This document shows, piece after piece, positions 26,218-36,318 of a stretch of 64,000 bases of DNA; the stretch's first letter is position 1; each line of letters begins with the position of its first letter. The stretch is taken from contig NZ_CAKSZA010000004.1 of assembly GCF_934525195.1 (NCBI RefSeq), forward strand, positions 1 to 64,000. The letters are read 5' to 3'. The notes beneath the pieces were generated by a model. That model saw nothing but the letters and a program-made list of their open reading frames with translations. It searched no databases and was not told the origin of the DNA. The translations under genes and the position numbers were made by a program. The stretch comes from an uncultured Eubacterium sp. (GTDB lineage: Bacteria; Bacillota; Clostridia; Oscillospirales; Acutalibacteraceae).

Positions 26218-27276
26218 ATGAATTTCGGTATTATTTGCGAGCTTAACCCCCTGCACAAAGGGCATAAGCATCTTTTTGACAGTTGCAAAAACGGCGACTC
26301 AGCCATTATATGCGCACTCAGCGGTAACTTCGTTCAGCGAGGAGAATTTGCTGTATACGACAAATACGCCCGTGCAAGAACGGCTGTTGAAAACGGCGCC
26401 GACCTTGTGATAGAAATCCCGGCATTGTGCACAATTCAATCCGCACAGGGATACGCAAAAGCCGGCGTTGAAATTTTGGAGGCAACAGGCATTTGCGATT
26501 GTCTTGCATTCGGTGCGGAATGCGACAATGTTGACGAATTAAAGGCAGTTGCAAAAGAAATACAGGACAAGGACGAATTGATTAAAGAGGAACTGAAAAA
26601 AGGAGTTTCCTACCCAACCGCACGCAAAAACGCCGTTAATTCTCCACTGCTTGACACACCAAATAACATACTTGCAATTGAGTATTTGACATACACAAAA
26701 CTTGAAGCAATGGCGATAAAGAGAATCGGCAAAGGCCACGACACAGACGACGGCGAATACTCCGCAAGCGAAATCCGAAAACATCTAAGCGCTGACGAAA
26801 TCTCATCAATGAAAAACTGCGAAAAGGCAATTTTGTACAAGCTCCGTACAATGACGGCAGACGATTTTTTGAAAATTGAAGACGTCGGAGAAGGACTCGA
26901 AAACAGGATTGTAAGGGCAGTTGCCGAGTCGTTGACGCTTGAAGAATTGTACGACAACATCAAAACAAAGAGATACACTCATTCCCGAATCAGACGAATA
27001 ATTCTGCGTTCATATCTCGGAATTACAAAGGACATTCCGAAATCTCCACAGTATCTGCATATTTTGGCTTTCAACGACAAAGGCAGAGAAATACTCGCCC
27101 AAATGAAAAAGACCTCTACCCTGCCGATAATCACAAAATACGGCAACATAGAATCGAACGAAGTAAAGCAGTTGTTTGATTTGGAGTGTAAATTTACAGA
27201 CATATACAATTTGGGGTACACGAATATAAAGCCTTGCGGTGAGGAACAAAGAGCAAAAATTGAAATAGTGAAATAG
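26218..27276 (+). CDS. tmcAL: tRNA(Met) cytidine acetate ligase
   Basis: A 352-residue nucleotidyltransferase-fold protein of the YlbM/TmcAL family. In Bacillus it activates acetate with ATP to acetyl-adenylate and acetylates N4 of the wobble cytidine of elongator tRNA-Met. The signature HKGH (residues 13-16) lies in NPLHKGH, followed by SGNFVQRGEFAVYDKYARA. I chose ATG 26218, where the conserved MNFGIICELNP begins; an upstream in-frame ATG adds 12 non-conserved residues. Only a weak ribosome site (AAAGGG) is seen. It is divergent from ackA, whose product generates acetate. Confidence 0.9.
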   Translation: MNFGIICELNPLHKGHKHLFDSCKNGDSAIICALSGNFVQRGEFAVYDKYARARTAVENGADLVIEIPALCTIQSAQGYAKAGVEILEATGICDCLAFGAECDNVDELKAVAKEIQDKDELIKEELKKGVSYPTARKNAVNSPLLDTPNNILAIEYLTYTKLEAMAIKRIGKGHDTDDGEYSASEIRKHLSADEISSMKNCEKAILYKLRTMTADDFLKIEDVGEGLENRIVRAVAESLTLEELYDNIKTKRYTHSRIRRIILRSYLGITKDIPKSPQYLHILAFNDKGREILAQMKKTSTLPIITKYGNIESNEVKQLFDLECKFTDIYNLGYTNIKPCGEEQRAKIEIVK

Positions 27277-27277
27277 C

Positions 27278-27311
27278 AAAAGCACCAAAGTCATCAGGAT
27301 TTCGGTGCTTT
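27278..27311. terminator. Terminator between tmcAL and the RNase M5-like gene
   Basis: AAAGCACC and GGTGCTTT form the stem between two convergent genes. T-rich flanks occur on both strands. Confidence 0.75.
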
Positions 27312-27325
27312 CATCATTTATAAAT

Positions 27326-27916
27326 TTAATCAAAATTATTACAAAGGTCAAAGAATTCTTCCTTTGTCATAAAATTATTTATGCAAGAAATGAGTGACGA
27401 AGTTGAAAGGAATTCGGGCAAATCAAGAGCCTTGCAAACAGCTTTACGTTTTGCCTTTGAATTTGTTCCGCCGGTCAGACCTAAATCGAAAAAATCAACG
27501 GTGGTAACGGGATTTTCACAAACAGAATGAGTTGACGAAACGCCTGCTTTTTCCAAAGAAGCAAGTATCACTTCCTTTGTCATACCCTCAACGCCCAATT
27601 TACCCTCTTTTGACGGAGTGTCCTTACGTTTTTCCTTGCCGAAAATATCGGGTATATAAACATTTTTTATTTGTTCCTTTGGCACGCCCGAAGAAATATA
27701 ATTTCTTATCATAAAGCCTGCGTGATCAGAATCTGTAAGGATAATTATCCCCCTCTCTTTTGCGAGCTTTTTAATGAAAGAAAGTTTGGATTTATCCTTA
27801 AATATTGCAAAACCGTTGGTTTCAATAATAAACGCATCAAGAATGTTTGACAACTTAATTTTATCGTATTTTCCCTCAACTATAACAGCTTCGGTAAGTT
27901 TGATTTTTTCTTCCAT
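27326..27916 (-). CDS. rnmV: Ribonuclease M5-like toprim protein
   Basis: A 196-residue protein with a toprim fold: VEGKYDK (14-20, catalytic Glu) and ILTDSDHAG (near 55-63, DxD). RNase M5 uses this fold to mature the 5S rRNA precursor. The C-terminal half (about 110-196) matches the DUF4093-type tail. In Bacillus rnmV lies beside ksgA, whereas here it follows holA with a one-base overlap, so the exact role is less certain than the fold. Confidence 0.75.
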   Translation of the reverse strand: MEEKIKLTEAVIVEGKYDKIKLSNILDAFIIETNGFAIFKDKSKLSFIKKLAKERGIIILTDSDHAGFMIRNYISSGVPKEQIKNVYIPDIFGKEKRKDTPSKEGKLGVEGMTKEVILASLEKAGVSSTHSVCENPVTTVDFFDLGLTGGTNSKAKRKAVCKALDLPEFLSTSSLISCINNFMTKEEFFDLCNNFD

Positions 27917-28941
27917 CAGCCATTCCTCAACATCAAAAGTTTCATAACAGTTTCCTCAAGAAGCAGGTTTTTATCAATAGATGTGGACTTCAAAAGTTCA
28001 TCGGTCTTTGAGAGCACATCAATTGCACAACGCAGATTTTCAAGACTGAGTTTTTTGCTGTCACGTACAGCATTTCTGATGAGCCACTCCCTGCCCTTAT
28101 AGTTAAAATAACCTGCAAGCGAATTTTCGCCCTCTCCCGAAGCGATGGCGCATTTTACCCTGTACATATCAATATAACAAGAAGAAATGACCGACAGCAC
28201 GGCAATAGGTTCTTCCTTTTGTGCAAAAAGTACACGAAGCACCTCGTAAGCACCGTCGCTGTTGCCTGCAAGGATAAACTTTGACAAATCAAACACTCTT
28301 GCCTGAAGGCATTTGACAGCCAAATCATCTATGATTTTGCGTGTTATCTCACCTTCGCCGACAAAAGAGCACATTTTATCAAGTTCGTTAAAAACGGTTT
28401 TTATATCGTTCCCGACAAGCGAAATCATATATTTTGCATTGGCTGTATCTATTGAACAGCCTCTTTTTTTTGCGGAAGAAATAATTAGTTTTGCAAGTTC
28501 ACCCTCGGTTCTTTTTTCAAGATTGACAACCGTTCCTGCCTTTGCAATCGCATTTTCAAGAGATTTAAACTTTGCATTGACCTCAATTTGAGTGAACAAA
28601 AACACAACAACGGCACTCGGATTAATATCATTTAGGTAATCCTTTACCTTTTCGACGTCTTCCTTGCTTTTGTCAAAAGGATAATCATTAACAAGCAAAA
28701 AAGAATATTCAGCCATCATCGGCATCATATCAGCATCATTCAAAATCTCGGAAATCGGAGTTTTTTTGCCGTCATACTGATGAAAATTGAAGTCGGCAAA
28801 CGCAGGCTCAACAAGTTTGGCTTTGAGTTTATTTACATAAAATTCCTTTAGGTAATCTTCTTCACCGTAAATCATATAGACATTTGAAAAGTCGCCGGAT
28901 TTTATTTGGTTTTTAAGTTCCGCTTCTCCTACTTTTGCCAT
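27916..28941 (-). CDS. holA: DNA polymerase III delta subunit
   Basis: The 341-residue clamp-loader delta subunit opens the beta sliding clamp during loading. It shows the typical start (VYMIYGEEDYLKEFYVNKL), the AAA+-like fold and the C-terminal collar segment (AQKEEPIAVLSVISSCYIDMYR). The order comEC-holA is conserved in Firmicutes. Its start overlaps the comEC stop by 13 bases. Confidence 0.9.
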   Translation of the reverse strand: MAKVGEAELKNQIKSGDFSNVYMIYGEEDYLKEFYVNKLKAKLVEPAFADFNFHQYDGKKTPISEILNDADMMPMMAEYSFLLVNDYPFDKSKEDVEKVKDYLNDINPSAVVVFLFTQIEVNAKFKSLENAIAKAGTVVNLEKRTEGELAKLIISSAKKRGCSIDTANAKYMISLVGNDIKTVFNELDKMCSFVGEGEITRKIIDDLAVKCLQARVFDLSKFILAGNSDGAYEVLRVLFAQKEEPIAVLSVISSCYIDMYRVKCAIASGEGENSLAGYFNYKGREWLIRNAVRDSKKLSLENLRCAIDVLSKTDELLKSTSIDKNLLLEETVMKLLMLRNG

Positions 28942-30989
28942 TGATTAAGCCTCCTTACCTTAAAAGAATTTTTGTCATTTATTTTATAAACCACCGGATT
29001 GTCATCAAGTTCAACAATGCCGTTTGAATCTACAATCTTTGACGATGAAATTTTAAAATCGCAATCATCGGTTGAGCCTATTGTTGCACCATTAAAATGA
29101 AAAACCATATCTCCTTGATTATAACAAAAAGCAAAGCTGTCATCAAGTGAAACATTATAACTATTTTGAACCTCTAAATTATTATATCTGCCGCCGACAA
29201 GAATACAATCTTCAAATTCATCACAAAGCAATGTGTTTACATTTGTGTAATTGCTCAGTTTTGCAGGATATGAATACGACCTCTGAGTAACAAGATAGTC
29301 AACCGAAATTGCATTGTTTTGCAAATATCTGCTGACCGAATAAAAATCATCGGAAGTGTTTATGCCATAAACAACGGTTATATTTTTATAAGTGCCGACG
29401 GTTGCACCGTGAGAAAAAACACGAAGAGTGAGAGAATTATAATCACAAGCAAACGCAACACTCATACAAACCGCAACAACCGCAAGCGAAATTACCGCTG
29501 TTCTTTTGAACAGTTGCTTATTGCCGAAAACAAAAGCAAGTCCAACCAGCACAAGAACGCCTGCAAGACACAATCCGAACACATAATCAAAAGCAATAAC
29601 GGAATTGTTGAGCGCTTTAAAAAGCATACAAAACTTTATCAGCAAAGCATTGCATTTTGTTGCAAGAAGCACCGCAAAAGCGGTCAACGGTGTTATACTG
29701 ATCAGAGACACAAAATATGTCAAAAATGACATAACAACACACAAGCTGCCCAGCGGTACAGCCAGGAGATTTGAAACCATACCTACAATGCTTGTATATC
29801 CAAAGAACATATACAAAACAGGAATTGTAAACAAAAACACACAAACCGACGTATAAAATGTACGAAAAACAGAATAGATACAATCTGCAAACTTTTCCTT
29901 TGCAGTTTTGTCAAGTGGGTCGGCATAATGCATTTGAAGTTTTGAAGAAAAGAACGGATTAAGCGTTAAAAGCGACAATACCGACAAAACGCTCAAAACA
30001 GTTCCGACGTCAGTTACGCAATACGGATTGAAAATACACATAATTGTTACCGCAACGCCGAGCGAATTGAGGTTGTCACCTCTCATAGAAAACAATCCCG
30101 CCGAAAGCATAACAATCAGCATTATTCCTGCTCTTGTTACAGAACCGGAAAAACCTGCCAAGCCCATATACAAAATGACTGACGCAATACACACAAGACT
30201 TGAAATCTTATGGCTGATTTTCAGCTTTTTAAGAATGAACAGAAGTGTGCCGATTATGACACTCAAATGCAAACCCGAAACAGCCATAATATGCGAAGTT
30301 CCGGAATACATAAATGCTGTTTTAACATCTCTGTCAAGATACGATTTGTCGCCTGTTATGAGTGCAACAGACAATCCGCCCTCTTTGCCTGCCATAAGAT
30401 ACGAAAGCTTATCCCTTATGTTTTGACGGAGCGCAACAACATATCTCATAGGTGAATTGACCCGTTCGCCAAAACATTCCGTCAGGTTACATTTGGCAGA
30501 AATATAAATACCGTCTGCATATTTTCCATAGCTCGAAAACCCATTTTTGCCGACTGAATAAAACTTCATTTTTCCCTTTGCCATAGTGTAAGGACGAAGA
30601 TTTACTCTTTTATCCAAATACAAGGCAGATTTGAAGTTTACATCTTTGCCGTCCATTTTGACTATCTTTGCCGAATATGTTTTTGAACGGTCGCCAACAG
30701 TGCCGTTATCTATAACATAAAACTCACATTCGGCAGTTTGATTTTCAAGCGACCTAACAGGTTCGACTGTGGTTTGCGTTGTGGCAACAAATAAAAGACA
30801 GGCAAACACCGCTGACGCAAGGGACAACGGCACGACAACAGCCTGTCTGAAATTTGGCATAATAAGACTTGCGATAAAAATAACCGCAAGTCCTACTGTC
30901 AACAGAAATATGTATTCATATTTTACAAAGCAAAGCGCAAACAGCGTCGTTGCCATAGAAAACCCTATACAGGTGAATACTCTTTTCAT
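28929..30989 (-). CDS. comEC: ComEC/Rec2 DNA-uptake channel with degenerate C-terminal domain
   Basis: A 686-residue membrane protein, shorter than the usual ~750-780. The N-terminal OB-type region (DUF4131-like) is followed by the Competence domain with MAVSGLHLSVIIG near 232 and about ten membrane segments. The tail from about 525 looks like a remnant of the metallo-beta-lactamase domain. It keeps the strand order but not the GQGDS, DGG or THxHxDH motifs; the corresponding stretch is DYLVTQRSYSYP. ComEC forms the channel for single-stranded DNA in transformation. Its ATG is 7 bases after the lacZ stop and has no clear Shine-Dalgarno. Confidence 0.88.
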   Translation of the reverse strand: MKRVFTCIGFSMATTLFALCFVKYEYIFLLTVGLAVIFIASLIMPNFRQAVVVPLSLASAVFACLLFVATTQTTVEPVRSLENQTAECEFYVIDNGTVGDRSKTYSAKIVKMDGKDVNFKSALYLDKRVNLRPYTMAKGKMKFYSVGKNGFSSYGKYADGIYISAKCNLTECFGERVNSPMRYVVALRQNIRDKLSYLMAGKEGGLSVALITGDKSYLDRDVKTAFMYSGTSHIMAVSGLHLSVIIGTLLFILKKLKISHKISSLVCIASVILYMGLAGFSGSVTRAGIMLIVMLSAGLFSMRGDNLNSLGVAVTIMCIFNPYCVTDVGTVLSVLSVLSLLTLNPFFSSKLQMHYADPLDKTAKEKFADCIYSVFRTFYTSVCVFLFTIPVLYMFFGYTSIVGMVSNLLAVPLGSLCVVMSFLTYFVSLISITPLTAFAVLLATKCNALLIKFCMLFKALNNSVIAFDYVFGLCLAGVLVLVGLAFVFGNKQLFKRTAVISLAVVAVCMSVAFACDYNSLTLRVFSHGATVGTYKNITVVYGINTSDDFYSVSRYLQNNAISVDYLVTQRSYSYPAKLSNYTNVNTLLCDEFEDCILVGGRYNNLEVQNSYNVSLDDSFAFCYNQGDMVFHFNGATIGSTDDCDFKISSSKIVDSNGIVELDDNPVVYKINDKNSFKVRRLNQWQK

Positions 30990-30996
30990 AATTCAA

Positions 30997-33900
30997 TTAT
31001 TTCTTATAAGGCTCAACAAGGAATGAAAGTGCCTGCTTTTCGCCTGCCTTAACCTGATACTTATCACGAACGAAAGCCTGACCCGGCATATCACCGCCAA
31101 TACCGTACTGTGATGAATCAACATTTACGGTGATGTCGTGAGTTCTGTCAATATCGGTTACATGCTCATACTTATCAAGCATAAAAGGTGTGTAAGGAAG
31201 TGCACAGAACAATACCGGCTTATCATAATATGCAGTTACCTTGATACCGCTACCCTTCTTGTCGGTCAATGTAAAGTATCTTACATCTGCACGAGTTGAA
31301 GATTCCTGAGGACGCATATATGTGTATTCAAACTTATCTATAGGCAATGAATATTTGCCAATCTTGTAGCCTGTCTTTCTGTCAGGATAAGACGGAGCTT
31401 CACCTCTGCCGTACCAAGAAATCTGGGTCAACGATTTGTCAACATTCCATTGGAAACCAAAACGAAGAAGTGCTGCCTTTGGAACTGCACTGTGATATAC
31501 AGCAAGTTTGCCATCAGGATAAACAGTATATGATACAAACGCATTTTTCATAAACTGAACATCAAGAGCAACTTTAACCTTAACTGTGTTATCCTTTTCC
31601 TCGATAGTAGTCTTAAGTGCTCTTACAGCCTTTGTGGCACGCTTCCACTTATAATAAGGATGAATAAAGAGGAACGGAGAAACGAAGTTGAGGAAGTCAA
31701 TATCGTTATCTGTAAGTGCTCTGAAATAGTTTGGAGCCATAGGCGCTCTGAGGAGTTCCTCGCCGTCAACAACATATGATGTAACTGCACCGTTGTCAAC
31801 CTTAACTGTGAAGTTGTCACCCGATACAACAACATTGTTGCCCTTCTTTTCAGTTGAAGGTGCTTTGCCTTCCTTGGAAATTACAGGCTTTGTCGGAGTA
31901 TTAAGAATGAATTGGTCAAAAGCAATTTCAGCATTTGACTTAATGCCCGGAGTCTTTTTCTTTGAATGGAATGAAATAGTAAGCACACATTCCTTATCTT
32001 GTGGAAGTGAAGCGTAGTCATAAGGAATATCAATAAAGTTTTCCTGAAGAGGAGCAACAGAGAACTTATCCATTTCGCCCGACTGAATTTCATCACCCTC
32101 GCACTCAATTCTCCACTTGCATTTATAAGCGGAAACATCGGTGAACAAGAATCTTGAACGAACATTAAATCTGCCCTTAGAAAGGTCATAAGCAGTTGTT
32201 ACGATTGGTTGATAAACGTGAGCAACCTCAAAATACTGTGGGTGTGGCTCACGAAGTGCAGAAATAACACCGTTTGCACAGAAATAAGTATTTGAACCTG
32301 TCATTGCGGTTGTATTGATACCGCTGTACCAATGGCGTGGCTCGTCCTTTTCAAAGTCTGTGCCGTAAAGATAGTTATCCTTGCCATTTTCATCAACAAC
32401 ATGGAGAGTTTGGTCAACCCAGTCCCAAATAAAACCACCGCACATATTGTCGTACTTTTCAAAGTCGTCCATATATTCTTGGAAGTTACCCATAGAGTTT
32501 TCCATACTATGAGCATATTCACAAAGAAGAACAGGCTTTGTGTACTTCTCAGCCGGAATCGGCTTTGAATCGGCTGCAAGCTGATTTGCAATATTGTCAT
32601 AAAGAGAGATTGTAATAGGCTCTCTGTTGCCGAGTTTCTTCATAGTAGCTTCATCAGGATACATACGAGAAATTACATCACTCTTTGTAAGGTCAAAGTC
32701 ACCCTCATAGTGGAACTGACGAGTGTCATCAAGAGCCAAAGCAGCCTGCTTCATCTTCATAAAGTTGTCGCCGTCGCCTGCTTCGTTGCCGAGTGACCAC
32801 ATAAAGATACAAGGAATATTTCTGTCACGGAGAACCATTCTCTCCATCTTGTCAACAGCCATATCTGTCCAAAGCGGATTTGAACCCGGAACACCCTTAC
32901 GACGAACACCGTGAGATTCCAAATCGCACTCATCCATAACATAGAAACCGTATCTGTTGCAAAGTTCATAGAAATACGGATCATCAGGATAGTGAGAAGT
33001 ACGAATAGCGTTTACATTTGCCATCTTCATAAGATCAAGGTCCTGAATATATCTTTCTTTTGGTACATTCCAACCGTTATCCATATCAAAATCGTGACGG
33101 TTTACGCCTCTAATCATCAAAGGCATACCGTTGAACAAAATCTTTTCGCCGACAATTTCAACTTTCTTAAAGCCGATGTCATATGTCTTAACAGTAATAA
33201 GATTGCCGTCTTCGTCAAGAATTTGCATAACAAGACGGTAGAGATTTGGTGCTTCTGCAGACCATTTTTTAGGGTTCTTAATCTCATTTTTAATGCTCAA
33301 AACAACATCATTGTTGCCTGCAATCTTTGCAGAAACATCATCAAGTTCAATAATCTTGTCCGTGTCGCTGATAAGGTAAGACTTAACAGTAACAGAAGCG
33401 TCCTTTTCAAGGCGGTTGTTTACATAAAAATCGATTGAAAGTGTTGAATCCTTATATTCTTCATCAAGGTCAGTTTTTGCATAGAAGTCGAAAAGTCTGA
33501 CTTTTGGTTCTGCAAAAAGATATACCTCACGATAAATACCGCAAAGCCACCACATATCCTGATCTTCAAGATAAGTTGATGCGGCATAACGATAAACTTT
33601 TGCTGCAACTGTATTTTCGCCGTCTTTGAGATACTTTGTGATTTCGAACTCGTGAGGAGTCATCGAACCTGTTGAATAGCCTACATATTCGCCGTTTACC
33701 CATACTTCAAGAGCAGCTTTGCACGCACCGAAATGGAGGAATACATCTCTGCCGTCCCAATCCTTGCTGATGTTGAAGCTTCTGCGATAGAAACCGATTT
33801 CCTGCATAGTATGGTCGATTGACGGAATACGACTCTTTGAACGGCTGAATGCTCTTGGAAATGTACTTGCATAATAGTAAGGCACACTGTATCCCTCGCA

Positions 33901-34152
33901 CTGCCAAACTGACGGAACAGAGATTTCGTCCCAACCGGAAACATCGTAGCTTGGCTTTTCAAAGCCATCAGGCTGATTTTCAAGACCTCTCTGCCAATGG
34001 AATTTCCACTTACCGTTGAGGCTCTGCTTATACTTTGATTGTTCACCCGAAAGTGCGTCGTCAACAGTATCAAAAGGCATCGCAATGGCATGCCCTTTTT
34101 CCTTATTTATATAGACCGTTTTCGGGTCTTCCCAAACAAATTTTTTTTCCAT
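30997..34152 (-). CDS. lacZ: Beta-galactosidase, GH2 LacZ type
   Basis: A 1051-residue cytoplasmic glycoside hydrolase of family 2, cleaving terminal beta-galactosides such as lactose. There is no signal peptide. The jelly-roll domain (residues 50-220), immunoglobulin-like domain and TIM barrel are in order. The acid/base Glu is in SLGNEAGDG (near 457) and the nucleophile Glu in LLCEYAHSMENSMGN (near 545). The large beta-sandwich domain of LacZ fills 720-1051. AAGGGG precedes the ATG. It lies 32 bases after the flavin oxidoreductase gene. Confidence 0.93.
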   Translation of the reverse strand: MEKKFVWEDPKTVYINKEKGHAIAMPFDTVDDALSGEQSKYKQSLNGKWKFHWQRGLENQPDGFEKPSYDVSGWDEISVPSVWQCEGYSVPYYYASTFPRAFSRSKSRIPSIDHTMQEIGFYRRSFNISKDWDGRDVFLHFGACKAALEVWVNGEYVGYSTGSMTPHEFEITKYLKDGENTVAAKVYRYAASTYLEDQDMWWLCGIYREVYLFAEPKVRLFDFYAKTDLDEEYKDSTLSIDFYVNNRLEKDASVTVKSYLISDTDKIIELDDVSAKIAGNNDVVLSIKNEIKNPKKWSAEAPNLYRLVMQILDEDGNLITVKTYDIGFKKVEIVGEKILFNGMPLMIRGVNRHDFDMDNGWNVPKERYIQDLDLMKMANVNAIRTSHYPDDPYFYELCNRYGFYVMDECDLESHGVRRKGVPGSNPLWTDMAVDKMERMVLRDRNIPCIFMWSLGNEAGDGDNFMKMKQAALALDDTRQFHYEGDFDLTKSDVISRMYPDEATMKKLGNREPITISLYDNIANQLAADSKPIPAEKYTKPVLLCEYAHSMENSMGNFQEYMDDFEKYDNMCGGFIWDWVDQTLHVVDENGKDNYLYGTDFEKDEPRHWYSGINTTAMTGSNTYFCANGVISALREPHPQYFEVAHVYQPIVTTAYDLSKGRFNVRSRFLFTDVSAYKCKWRIECEGDEIQSGEMDKFSVAPLQENFIDIPYDYASLPQDKECVLTISFHSKKKTPGIKSNAEIAFDQFILNTPTKPVISKEGKAPSTEKKGNNVVVSGDNFTVKVDNGAVTSYVVDGEELLRAPMAPNYFRALTDNDIDFLNFVSPFLFIHPYYKWKRATKAVRALKTTIEEKDNTVKVKVALDVQFMKNAFVSYTVYPDGKLAVYHSAVPKAALLRFGFQWNVDKSLTQISWYGRGEAPSYPDRKTGYKIGKYSLPIDKFEYTYMRPQESSTRADVRYFTLTDKKGSGIKVTAYYDKPVLFCALPYTPFMLDKYEHVTDIDRTHDITVNVDSSQYGIGGDMPGQAFVRDKYQVKAGEKQALSFLVEPYKK

Positions 34153-34184
34153 AAATACCCCTTATACTCTTTGCTTTTTATTAT

Positions 34185-36257
34185 TTATTTTATTGACATA
34201 ACAGCTTGGAAAGCGGATTCGGTGGCATTTGCAATCCTGCCGACCTTAACGCTGTCGCCGATATTAATAACTTTGTATTTTGTGCTGTCCTTGATTTGCT
34301 CGTAAAGTGCGTTATCAGGACGGCAACCCATTGAAAGAACAACAAAATCAACATCAAGTTTTATCTTGTCACCGTTCTTTGTGCTTTCTGCGGTTAAGCC
34401 ATCAGCGGTGATTTCAAGCAATTTTGTTGAAGGCATAAACACTGTGCCTGCCTCTTTAAGCTTTGGCAAAGCATCATCAAGCTGTTGGAAATATGCGCCC
34501 GGTGCAATGGTGTCTGCCATTTCAAGAATGGTAACTTTATTGCCCATCTCACACAAAAGTTCCGAAGTTTCAAGTCCGGTCATACCCGAACCGATAACTG
34601 CAACTTTCTTATTCTCAAGTTTAATTGAGCCGTTAAGAATTTCAGTAACAGTGCTGACATTATCACCTGCAAAAGCCTTTGGAAAGACTGCATTTGCGCC
34701 TGTTGCATTGATAACAAAATCAGGAGCGATTTTGTCGAGCAACTCTTTTGTAACATCGGTATTAAACTCAAACTTTACACTGTTGTTCTTTGCGTTAGTG
34801 TACAAATCATCAACACACCAATGGAGTTTTTCCTTGTGTGGCGGCTTATCGGCAAGATTAATCTGACCGCCGACAGTATTTTCCTTTTCATACACGGTGA
34901 CATCAAAGCCTCGTCTTGAAAGAAGTTCGGCAGCAGTAAGACCTGCAACGCCTGAGCCGACAACCGCAATTTTTCTGCCGTTGCCGTTCTTTTCAAGTTC
35001 AAGAGAATCTCTGCCGATGAACGGATTGACCGAACATCTGCCGTGTGTATATTCATAAGCGTTGTTTTCCATACTTTCAAAGCAGTACAGGCAACATACG
35101 CAACGCTTGATTGTATCTTCCTTGCCCTCTTTAACCTTATTAACCCAATGAGGGTCTGCAAGAAGCGGTCTGCCAAGAGAAATGAAATCCTGAATACCGT
35201 CCTCTAATTGCTGTTCTGCCTGTTCAGGAGAACGGATGAGGTTTGCTGCAATAACAGGAATATCAACAACCTTTTTGACCTCCTCGGCAAGATACTTTCT
35301 CCAGCCGAGTGGGAAAGTTGTCGGTTCAAGCCAATAGTTGAATGTATCATAAGCCGCTGATGAAACATCAATGGCGTCTATACCTTTATCATTAAGTGCC
35401 TTGGCAATCTTGAGTCCTTCCTGCAAATCGTAGCCCTTGCCCGGCTGACCGATTTTTGCATACATCTCATCAACCGAAAGACGAACAACAAGAGGAAAAT
35501 CGTCGCCGCAAGCAAGTCTTATTCCGTCAATGATTTCGTTGAGGAATCTCATTCTATTTTCAAGAGAACCGCCGTACTCATCATTTCTGCGATTAGTGTT
35601 TGGTGACAAAAACTGCTGAATAAGATATCCGTGTGCAGCGTGAAGTTCAACACCGTCACAGCCTGCCTTTTGTGCTCTGACAGCACCTTGAACAAACTGA
35701 CGAACAAGCTTTTTGATGCCTGTTTTGGTGAGTCCTCTGTTTACGCTGTCCGCCATTTTTGACTTTTCGCATTTTGACGGAGCAACGGTGCGAGGAACAA
35801 TGTCCTTATCCTGAAGTTTCTTTCCCGGGGGAATAATTGCACCGGTAAGAAGCTTTGCATATGCCTTGCCCATAATTTTATCGCAAGCAACCGAAAGCGG
35901 AACAGTGCCCATCATAAGACCGAGGTTTTGTCTGCCCGGATGGTGAAGCTCAACAAATATTTTTGCACCGTAGGAATGAACACGATCAACCATATTTTTG
36001 AGCGGAGCAATTTGAGAATCGTGAGTCAACGCCATTTGACCAAACGAAGATGCACCGGTCACATCATTGATACGGGTAATCTCGGTGATAATAAGACCGA
36101 CACCGCCCTTTGCACGTTCAACATAATGATCTGCCATAACATCGGTAACCTTGCCGTCAAACTGACCGAAGCCCATACACATCGGAGCCATTACAACTCT
36201 GTTTTTAATCTCTGTGTTGCCTATTTTCATAGGAGAGAAAAGCATTTTGTAATCCAT
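34185..36257 (-). CDS. NADH:flavin oxidoreductase / dienoyl-CoA-reductase-like
   Basis: A 690-residue enzyme of the Old Yellow Enzyme / 2,4-dienoyl-CoA reductase group. An FMN-binding TIM barrel fills 1-365, with [26 protein letters not shown] (substrate His) and [11 protein letters not shown] cysteine cluster CVCCLYC...GRC near 387-410 probably ligates a [4Fe-4S] centre; its CxxCxxC spacing differs by one from the common CxxCxxxC. FAD/NAD domains follow ([15 protein letters not shown] near 425, [15 protein letters not shown] near 565). Such enzymes reduce alpha,beta-unsaturated carbonyl compounds, including acyl-CoAs, steroids and bile acids. The substrate is unknown. GGGGATT precedes the start. 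Confidence 0.85.
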   Translation of the reverse strand: MDYKMLFSPMKIGNTEIKNRVVMAPMCMGFGQFDGKVTDVMADHYVERAKGGVGLIITEITRINDVTGASSFGQMALTHDSQIAPLKNMVDRVHSYGAKIFVELHHPGRQNLGLMMGTVPLSVACDKIMGKAYAKLLTGAIIPPGKKLQDKDIVPRTVAPSKCEKSKMADSVNRGLTKTGIKKLVRQFVQGAVRAQKAGCDGVELHAAHGYLIQQFLSPNTNRRNDEYGGSLENRMRFLNEIIDGIRLACGDDFPLVVRLSVDEMYAKIGQPGKGYDLQEGLKIAKALNDKGIDAIDVSSAAYDTFNYWLEPTTFPLGWRKYLAEEVKKVVDIPVIAANLIRSPEQAEQQLEDGIQDFISLGRPLLADPHWVNKVKEGKEDTIKRCVCCLYCFESMENNAYEYTHGRCSVNPFIGRDSLELEKNGNGRKIAVVGSGVAGLTAAELLSRRGFDVTVYEKENTVGGQINLADKPPHKEKLHWCVDDLYTNAKNNSVKFEFNTDVTKELLDKIAPDFVINATGANAVFPKAFAGDNVSTVTEILNGSIKLENKKVAVIGSGMTGLETSELLCEMGNKVTILEMADTIAPGAYFQQLDDALPKLKEAGTVFMPSTKLLEITADGLTAESTKNGDKIKLDVDFVVLSMGCRPDNALYEQIKDSTKYKVINIGDSVKVGRIANATESAFQAVMSIK

Positions 36258-36281
36258 AATAATCCCCTTTATGACTTAGTT

Positions 36282-36312
36282 TAAAATAAGGCTCGCCGAC
36301 AAGGGCAAGCCC
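36282..36312 (-). terminator. Terminator after the two-gene membrane-protein unit
   Basis: GGCTTGCC pairs with GGCGAGCC (one G-U) around CTTGTC, followed on the minus strand by TTATTTTAAA. It separates the 36.3-37.9 kb unit from the flavin oxidoreductase gene. Confidence 0.75.
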
Positions 36313-36318
36313 ATAAAA

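Noticed and set aside
32911..33438. 175-codon plus-strand frame inside lacZ
   Set aside because: It is antisense to conserved GH2 sequence, with no ribosome site and no recognisable domain.
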